The notes under the pieces: generated by a model
The model's database searches: none
Seen by the model: the letters and a program-made list of their open reading frames with translations, nothing else
Told to the model about the DNA's origin: nothing
Shown: positions 58,531 through 64,000 of the stretch, in pieces
How positions within the stretch are numbered: position 1 is the first letter of the stretch
Layout: each line of letters starts with the position of its first letter
Source: Lithobates sylvaticus
Taxonomy: Eukaryota; Chordata; Amphibia; Anura; Ranidae
Direction of reading: 5' to 3'
NCBI GenBank assembly: GCA_028564925.1
Contig: CM053026.1
Coordinates: 645,691,854-645,755,853, forward strand
DNA: 64,000 nucleotides
Translations under genes and position numbers: made by a program

Positions 58531-58552
58531 TTGTTTGTTTGATGTGTGCTCA

Positions 58553-60045
58553 GAATGTCTAGAGTGGTAAGTGGGGTACCCCAAGGCTCTGTATTTATAA
58601 ATGATATAGAGGATGGGATAAATAGCTCAACCTCGGCGTTTGCTGATGACACAAAATCAAGTAGGGCAATAACTTCACAGCAGGATGTAGAAAACTTACA
58701 AGAAGACCTCAACAAATTAATGGAGTGGGCAACTAGATGGCAAATGGAAATTAACATTGAAAAATGTAAAGTACTGCACTTGGGGGTTAAAAATATAAAT
58801 GTAGGTTACTTACTAGGGGGAGAAGCTCTAGGGGATTTCAGGATGGAGAAGGATCTGGGGGTCCTAGTAGATGCCAGACTTAGCAATAGCATGCATTGTC
58901 AAGCTGTGGCAAGCAAAGCCAGCAGAATATTAGCATGCATTAAAAAGGGATTTACTCCAGAGATAAAACAATAATTCTACCACTTTATAAAACTCTAGTT
59001 TGGCCACATCTGGACTATTTCATCCAGTTCTGGTCATCAATCCTCAGAAAGGATGTACTGGAGCTGGAAAGAGTACAGAAAAGGGAAACTAAATTAATAC
59101 GGGGGCTGGAGGACCTCAAATACGAGGAACGACTACAAGTGCTAAATTTATTCTCCCTGGAGAAGGGACGTTCGAGAGGAGATATCATAGCGATATACAA
59201 ATATCTAAATAGTAATCCCTGTGTAGATAGGAAACTATTCAGTCTCAGGGAGTGTAAGAGGACACAAGGCCACACAATGAGATTGGAGGAGAAATGGTTT
59301 AAACCTTAAGCTGCATAGGCGATTTTTCACTGTCAGGGCATTAAGGATGAGGAACTCTCTTCCACAATCAGTGGTGCCAGTATTGATGGTTTCAAAAGAC
59401 TCTTGGATGTGCATCTTATCGAACACAATAGCCAGGGATATGGGAATAATTATCTACACAAACATAGGTTGAACTGGATGGGCTATTGTCTTTATTCAAC
59501 CTTGGAAACTGGATACACTCACAGCGCCAGCACTCGGGACTGAGTGCTTTTAAATGCTATGTATGGACTTGGCTGTTCCTGCGCTGAGATGAGACCTTGA
59601 CTGCTGGGCTGTTTTACCATTGTCATCATTTGCTGCATACTGCTTTGTGACCTATTGTAGGTTGAAGCAGAGAGGTGAGAGGCCATCCTATCTTTGGTGA
59701 AGGGACCACTGGCACTAATACTGTGTTACTTGGATTTGCAAATCACCCCACTGGAAGGATGTTTATTGTTTCTGTCTGCACAAGCACTTTCTTGGAACTT
59801 TGAATTATTTTAGCTTTCTGGGACTGTGTGCGATTTCTTGCGACTTTTAGCGATTTTATCTACATTTTATTGTTATTGTATTTTATGCGCTGCACTGTTC
59901 TATCTTTTATGTCCGTATGAGGTATTTTGAATTAACCTTGAGTGTCAGCTAGCATTTGATTTGGATATTACCTTTTTATTTTGTTTTAAGACAGCGCTGA
60001 GTACTCCGTATATATTATTTATTCAACCTTACCAACTATGTAATT
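58553..60045 (+). mobile_element. CR1-like LINE inside the Tc1-like transposon
   Basis: [19 protein letters not shown] starts the reverse transcriptase fragment, then FADDTKSSRAIT, RWQMEINIEKC, DARLSNSMHC and later ELERVQK and [16 protein letters not shown]-like stretches. The 3' end TTGAACTGGATGGGC...TTCAACCTT...ACCAACTATGTAA is split by 59504-60017. Missing about 17 codons at PQGSV/FIND. Confidence 0.85.
59504..60017. mobile_element. Unclassified 514-bp insertion with 13-bp target duplication
   Basis: Flanked by TTTATTCAACCTT at 59491-59503 and 60018-60030. Removal restores the CR1-like 3' end. It lacks inverted ends, poly-A and coding. The long variable-type duplication points to target-primed reverse transcription. 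The end CAGCGCTGAGTACTCCGTATA could be from a Penelope-like or other retroelement; unclassified. Confidence 0.65.
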
Positions 60046-60164
60046 ATGGGGTATTGTTTGTAGAATTTTGAGGAAAATAATACAGTTAATCAATTTTGGA
60101 ATAAGGCTGTTACAGAAAATGTGGAAAAAGTGAAGCGCTATGAATACTTTTCAGATGCACTGTA

Positions 60165-61554
60165 TCTAGGGGTTCTATAAAGAATTGTACTGTGTAGTGC
60201 TCCTTATTTCATGACAGATTATGCTGTTCTATATGCAGAAATATCTTCTACAATTCCTTTATTGTGCCTTAACCGAGCCTTTGTCTTAAAATGATTGTCT
60301 AAACTTCTTCGTGTTTTCTAAAAACAAAAACTAATGTAACAGAAAAAAAGGACTAATTCTGGGGTCCACTAGTCTCTGCAGCCAAATATGTAGCGTATAT
60401 CATAAAGAAAATTCAGAGCTGTGTAACTTCTCCCCCTCTTCAGCATATTATTATATCTGTTGGTGGTGGTGGTCTTGGTGGGGGACATAGACATAGGGCT
60501 AAAAACAGGACTGACAGAGGAAAAAACAGTGCCTGCTTTAGGTGAGCTAGTTGGCATATGTAAAGCCTTTCCAGCTTCCGAAATGGAGACTAAACTGTTA
60601 AGAGGTTATATTTAGAGACACAAACAGCTCTGGCAAAAGATGTGTTTGTTTAGACTAAAATTCTTTTAAACTAAGATTAGACACAACAACCTGGTTCGCG
60701 CCTTAGTAAATTGCCTTTTTAAAAGTAGTTTGTGTCATGTTGGATGTGGGGACTCTAAGTAAACACAACAGATCAATCTAGCTGATGCTCGGTCTTTAAT
60801 GGGTACGTTACTTCATTATCCTATAGGTAAGAAGAGAAAAGGTTCACTGCCAAGGCATTGTCTCGCATTACGTTAGGTCACTAATTCAAAAGTTTCACTC
60901 ACCGGGCAAAATATTTGGTTTTCCCATACAGACAAGATTAAATGCCAGATAAGGGATTCGCTGCCTGACAGAGGATACTGATGCCTACAAGCTGATAATA
61001 TCCTAAACAGGTAAACTGAAACAATTATATCTGTTATCTAGACCCTACACAATGGCCTGTCTTTCATCATCCCATAGATACCTGCACATGATCATGTGAC
61101 GGCAGTGAGGTGGGAACACTTTGAGGTCAGCGTGCCTATGGTGGAAATGGATTACTGTTACTTGCACTGCTATTCATTTATTCTCCCCACTCAGACAGAG
61201 TTGACACCTGTAACCTGGGGATGCCACTTGCAGAATAATACTCACAATTCAAATAATTAATGAGCAGGTCTACGCAAACCCAGCATTATCACATTTGAGT
61301 GCATACAAAGGGGTCGAGTCACTGGCTTGTTATTTATTTTGAGGAACTCTGATAGCAATGTCCCTTTTTTTGTAAATCATAGTTCCTCCGATTTCTGCAC
61401 CCCCTTGTATGGCGGATCACTGTGGACCGGTCAGTGGTGTTATGCTCCCCCTGCTGGATCATTGAGAACTGGATACAGGTATATGGAGATGTGAAGAATG
61501 GAGACCTCTTTGTGCAGCAACAAGCAAGAGACCTCCATGATTATGGCTTAGCTA
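60165..61554. other. No gene seen
   Basis: A minus-strand frame at 60369-60557 is Ser/Thr/Pro-rich but has no splice support or recognisable family. The rest is AT-rich intron-like DNA. Confidence 0.45.
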
Positions 61555-61800
61555 AGTCTGTCATACATAGCTTGAATTTTGGACGATTCCTCCTGAATTG
61601 ATGGATATTTGTACTGTCGGTGGCCCTGTTGGCACCATCCATGTCAACAGACTTTATTGGAAAAATAGAAGGCGCTGGGTGGAGTATTATCAACTAAAAA
61701 GTGACTGAATCCAATCAGATGCAGTCACTGTTCAGGTATTTAGTCTGCATACAATAGCTGTCAGGGGAGATTCCTCCATCCACACTGTTTAGTGTGCATT
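61555..61800. repeat. Miniature-element-like repeat, relative of 55566
   Basis: CATACATAGCTTGAATTTTGG, CGATTCCTCCTGAATTG and AGTGACTGAATCCAATCAGATG match the 55566 copy in order. Confidence 0.45.
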
Positions 61801-61894
61801 TGGGAATCTAGAAGAGAAGTCTCTATTACTAGTCTTTCATAAGTTCCATATTTGGAATTATAGTAATTTAGAAAGTATATGCAGTATATTGTAA

Positions 61895-62520
61895 AGGGCG
61901 GGAGGGGGGGCTCAACTGGCAGCTTACTATACATTTTTTTTTAGCATTTTGCCAGCACATAGCAGTGGCGACAGCGACGAACCAGAAGACCGGGCCAACA
62001 CTAGTAAAAGAGTTGCAAGAAGATAGCGAAGGCCCGGCAGAAGAAACGAAGAGCGGGACAAGACCCCCTCCCGAAGTCAGAAGAAGACCCCTGGGCAGCG
62101 GCAGCGACGAAGGAGAAAGCTCCTCCGCTAGTAAAAGATAGCGGAGGAGTCAGAAGAAGACCCCCGGAGCTGTCTAATGAAGTAATTTAAAAACCTGTGT
62201 TGTGTTTTTTTTAACACTTTTTCCCTCAGGTGAATGGGTAGGGGTACCATGTACCCCATACTCATTCACATAGGGTGGGGGTCCGGAATCTGGGGCCCCC
62301 TTATTGAAGGGGGCTCCCGGTTTCCGATAAGCCCCCCGCATGCAGACCCCGACAACCAACTGCCAGGGTTGTCGGGAAGAGGCCCTAGTCCTCATCAACA
62401 TGGGGACAAGGTGCTCCTGACCGGCCGGGCTGTGTGCTCGGATAAGGGCCTGATATGGACTTTGGGGGGACCCCCATGACAAAGGGGTTCCCCTTTAAAT
62501 CCATACCAGGTGACGAGGCT
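61895..62520. repeat. High-copy frog repeat
   Basis: GCGACAGCGACGAACCAGAAG through GTGAATGGGTAGGGGTACC and GACCCCGACAACCAACTGCC to CATACCAGG. The middle relates to 7680-7800 and the end to 1440-1560. Short Pro/Gly-rich open frames here are shadows. Confidence 0.6.
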
Positions 62521-62587
62521 AGCAAGGTGTCAATCTCACCGATGGAGGCGGCGACATTGGCTTCCTTCGCTAGGCCCGTCTACCTAG

Positions 62588-62806
62588 AGTCACGTTCAAA
62601 ATGATCGGACTTTACTCTGTGTGTGGGCAAGTCCGTTCATTTCAAAAGTCCCGCGGACTAGCACACAGACAGCCGGATTGTCCGCCGGACTGCCGAGTCC
62701 GGCGGATAATTTTGAGTCAAAACTTCTAAGTCCGCAGGACTTTTGAGTAGAAAAAGTCAGACGGAGCCCACACACGGGCGGATAGTCCGATAGTGTGTAC
62801 GCAGCA
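62588..62806. mobile_element. PIF/Harbinger-like element, truncated
   Basis: Right end AGTGTGTACGCAGCA followed by TTA (62807-62809). Left end missing. Interior TCCGCCGGAC and inverse. It lies inside the DIRS-like fossil or at its edge. Confidence 0.6.
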
Positions 62807-62809
62807 TTA

Positions 62810-63320
62810 GCGGTTTTAAGGAAAACTTCTGTAGGTTGAGAGTCCAACCCAGACTTTCCACGTAACTGGTTGTAATGCGTACACTTTGCTCCAAGCAGGC
62901 CACTGACTGGTCTATGTGCCCTTAACCTGGCTAGAGGTGGGGCCAGTACTTTTGTGAACACCCGGGGTGCTGTAGCTAGCCTGAAGGGCAAGGCTAAAAA
63001 CTGAAAGTGCTGCTGTTCTACCTTGAATCGCAGAAACCTTTGGTGAGCAAAAAATATAGGGACATGCAGATATATCGATGGACGCCAGAAGTTCTCTTCC
63101 CTGTTACATAGAAACTACTGACCTGATTGACTCCATGTGAAAGGAGCAGATTTTCAGGAATTGATTTAGATTCCTTAAATCTAGAACGGGTCTGACATCT
63201 CCATTTGGTTTTGGTACCATAAACAGGTTTAGATAAAACCCCAAGGCTTGCTCTTCTGTGGGGATCTGTATGATCACCCCCTGAGCCAATAATCGGTCAA
63301 ATGCTTGTGTAGCACACCAT
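62810..63320 (-). mobile_element. DIRS-like retroelement fossil (reverse transcriptase piece)
   Basis: Minus-strand segments GFYLNLFMVPKPNGDVRPVL followed by LRNLNQF and SFHMESIRSV (63110-63260), and MPFRLATAPRVFTKVLAPPL (about 62930-62990), match the DIRS-type reverse transcriptase, which reads GFYSNLF-VPKK and LATAPRVFTKV in intact relatives. No tyrosine recombinase or termini seen. Broken and old. Confidence 0.75.
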
Positions 63321-64000
63321 TCCCTTGGGAGCTGCTGGGTGTGTTCTTACCTTACTGTTAACATCCCTCCGTTCTTCCACCCCTGCACGAATCACATCAG
63401 CAGACAGTCAGTAACGTGGAGAAAGAAAACTTTATTGTCTTGGTTACAGTCTGTTACTAATTTGTTCAGGGAAATATGAGCCTCTTCCTTCTGGTTCCTG
63501 ATAGTAGTTAAAGTCCCTTTCCCATAGTGAACTGACCAATGCCCCTCTGAAAAGCTTAGTGGTATGTGGATGCTGGAAACCCTAGGCCTCACCTGCCTAA
63601 CTTGATCCTCTTGCGATCCTCCCGCGTCAGTTCAGGAAAGTCCCGGATGATATCCCGCTCTACTCCATCCTTTTGGCAGCTACTTCCCGCTCCTCATGGA
63701 CAGAATCATCCCAGATGGGATGCCCGGTACATTTCTCCCGGAATTTCTTGGTGGATTGGTGTTGAACCATCCAGCACTGAGGCCTCTGAACCCTCAGGCC
63801 TTCAGGTTTGGTTCCTGCTATCCAGCGCTGGGGTTTCTGAACCCCCAGGCCTTCAAGCCTGCTCCTTAGAGTCACATCTTTGCTGTTTCTCTGGACTCAG
63901 TTTCTCCCATCTCCCCAGGAAGCATGTGACCTCAGTTCTAGTTTGTATCTTAGAGACACCGTGGAGATGACCCATCTATCCTGAATTTCCTTTTGCCAGA
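63321..64000. other. Unassigned repeat-like sequence with a tandem duplication
   Basis: CCAGCACTGAGGCCTCTGAAC and its diverged copy repeat 51 bp apart (63771-63868). AACTTTATTGTCTTGGTTAC (63428-63447) contains TTTATT, the inverse of a poly-A signal. May be part of an LTR-type element extending past the window; no coding was recognised. Confidence 0.3.

Larger units (their letters stand above)
57527..60162 (+). mobile_element. Tc1-like transposon with long inverted repeats, split by a LINE
   Basis: Left end CAGTGCATCCAGAAAATTTTC after TA (57525-57526), right end inverse before TA (60163-60164). The inverted repeats are over 120 bp (ACAATACCCCATA near 57640 matches TATGGGGTATTGT near 60047). 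Transposase: a helix-turn-helix N-terminus (STVASIIQK, GRLAKLS-like hinge, 57960-58060), LWSDETN and QDNDPKHTAK (58455-58485). An internal deletion lies near 58315, and coding after 58525 is replaced by the CR1-like LINE. Confidence 0.87.

Noticed and set aside
60369-60557. Ser/Thr/Pro-rich minus-strand frame as a possible exon
   Set aside because: No acceptor or donor at sensible positions and no recognised family. A repeat GGTGGTGGT gives the Thr run.

Overview
The window looks like intronic DNA of a frog, most likely a ranid or close ranoid. Two things point there. One short protein-coding exon on the minus strand (44891-45044) reads as exon 2 of MICU3, a vertebrate regulator of the mitochondrial calcium uniporter. 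Nearly everything else is transposable-element DNA of types I associate with ranid genomes: TTAA-bounded elements starting TTAACCACTT, PIF/Harbinger-like elements with 3-bp TTA/TAA duplications, CR1-like LINEs ending in CTATGTAA runs, and Penelope-like elements. The species is inference, not measured. No other host exon was recognised, so the window would be parts of MICU3 intron 1 (right of 45044) and intron 2 (left of 44891), both enlarged by transposons. A 472-bp assembly gap lies at 44212-44683.

Layout. 1-22 kb: one L1 LINE appears in order (ORF1 end at 1-449, endonuclease piece at 8365-8515, reverse transcriptase and 3' end at 18006-21995), pushed apart by nested insertions: a hAT end with a high-copy repeat (895-1621), a Penelope-like element with GIY-YIG endonuclease (1622-7680), a 0.6-kb palindrome (7771-8364), a piece carrying a hammerhead-ribozyme fold (8516-9250), an inverted partial copy of a TTAA element (9252-9930), a terminal-inverted-repeat element (10001-18005) that itself holds a complete-looking Ty3/gypsy chromovirus (10254-17541), a TTAA element (18114-18882) and a hAT miniature element (19654-19810).

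22-31 kb: TTAA elements, a CR1-like LINE split by a Harbinger-like element, then mostly unremarkable AT-rich DNA. 30.8-34.6 kb: a Tc1-like transposon split by a hAT miniature element and by a TTAA element that contains a second Penelope-like fragment. 34.6-42 kb: a BEL/Pao fossil and a decayed hAT transposase element. 42-48 kb: miniature elements, the gap, the MICU3 exon and two TTAA elements. 48-64 kb: a possible unrecognised pseudogene, a tRNA-derived SINE, a second terminal-inverted-repeat element, two CR1-like LINEs (one inside a Tc1-like transposon and itself split by a 514-bp insertion with 13-bp duplications), a high-copy repeat and a DIRS-like fossil.

The genes do not form a pathway; the story is repeated insertion into insertion. 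The strongest leads are the hammerhead fold with a coordinated change at core positions 3 and 8, the chromovirus whose primer-binding site matches its own transcript 5' end rather than a tRNA, and its LTRs whose length difference is exactly two units of an internal 49-bp minisatellite.
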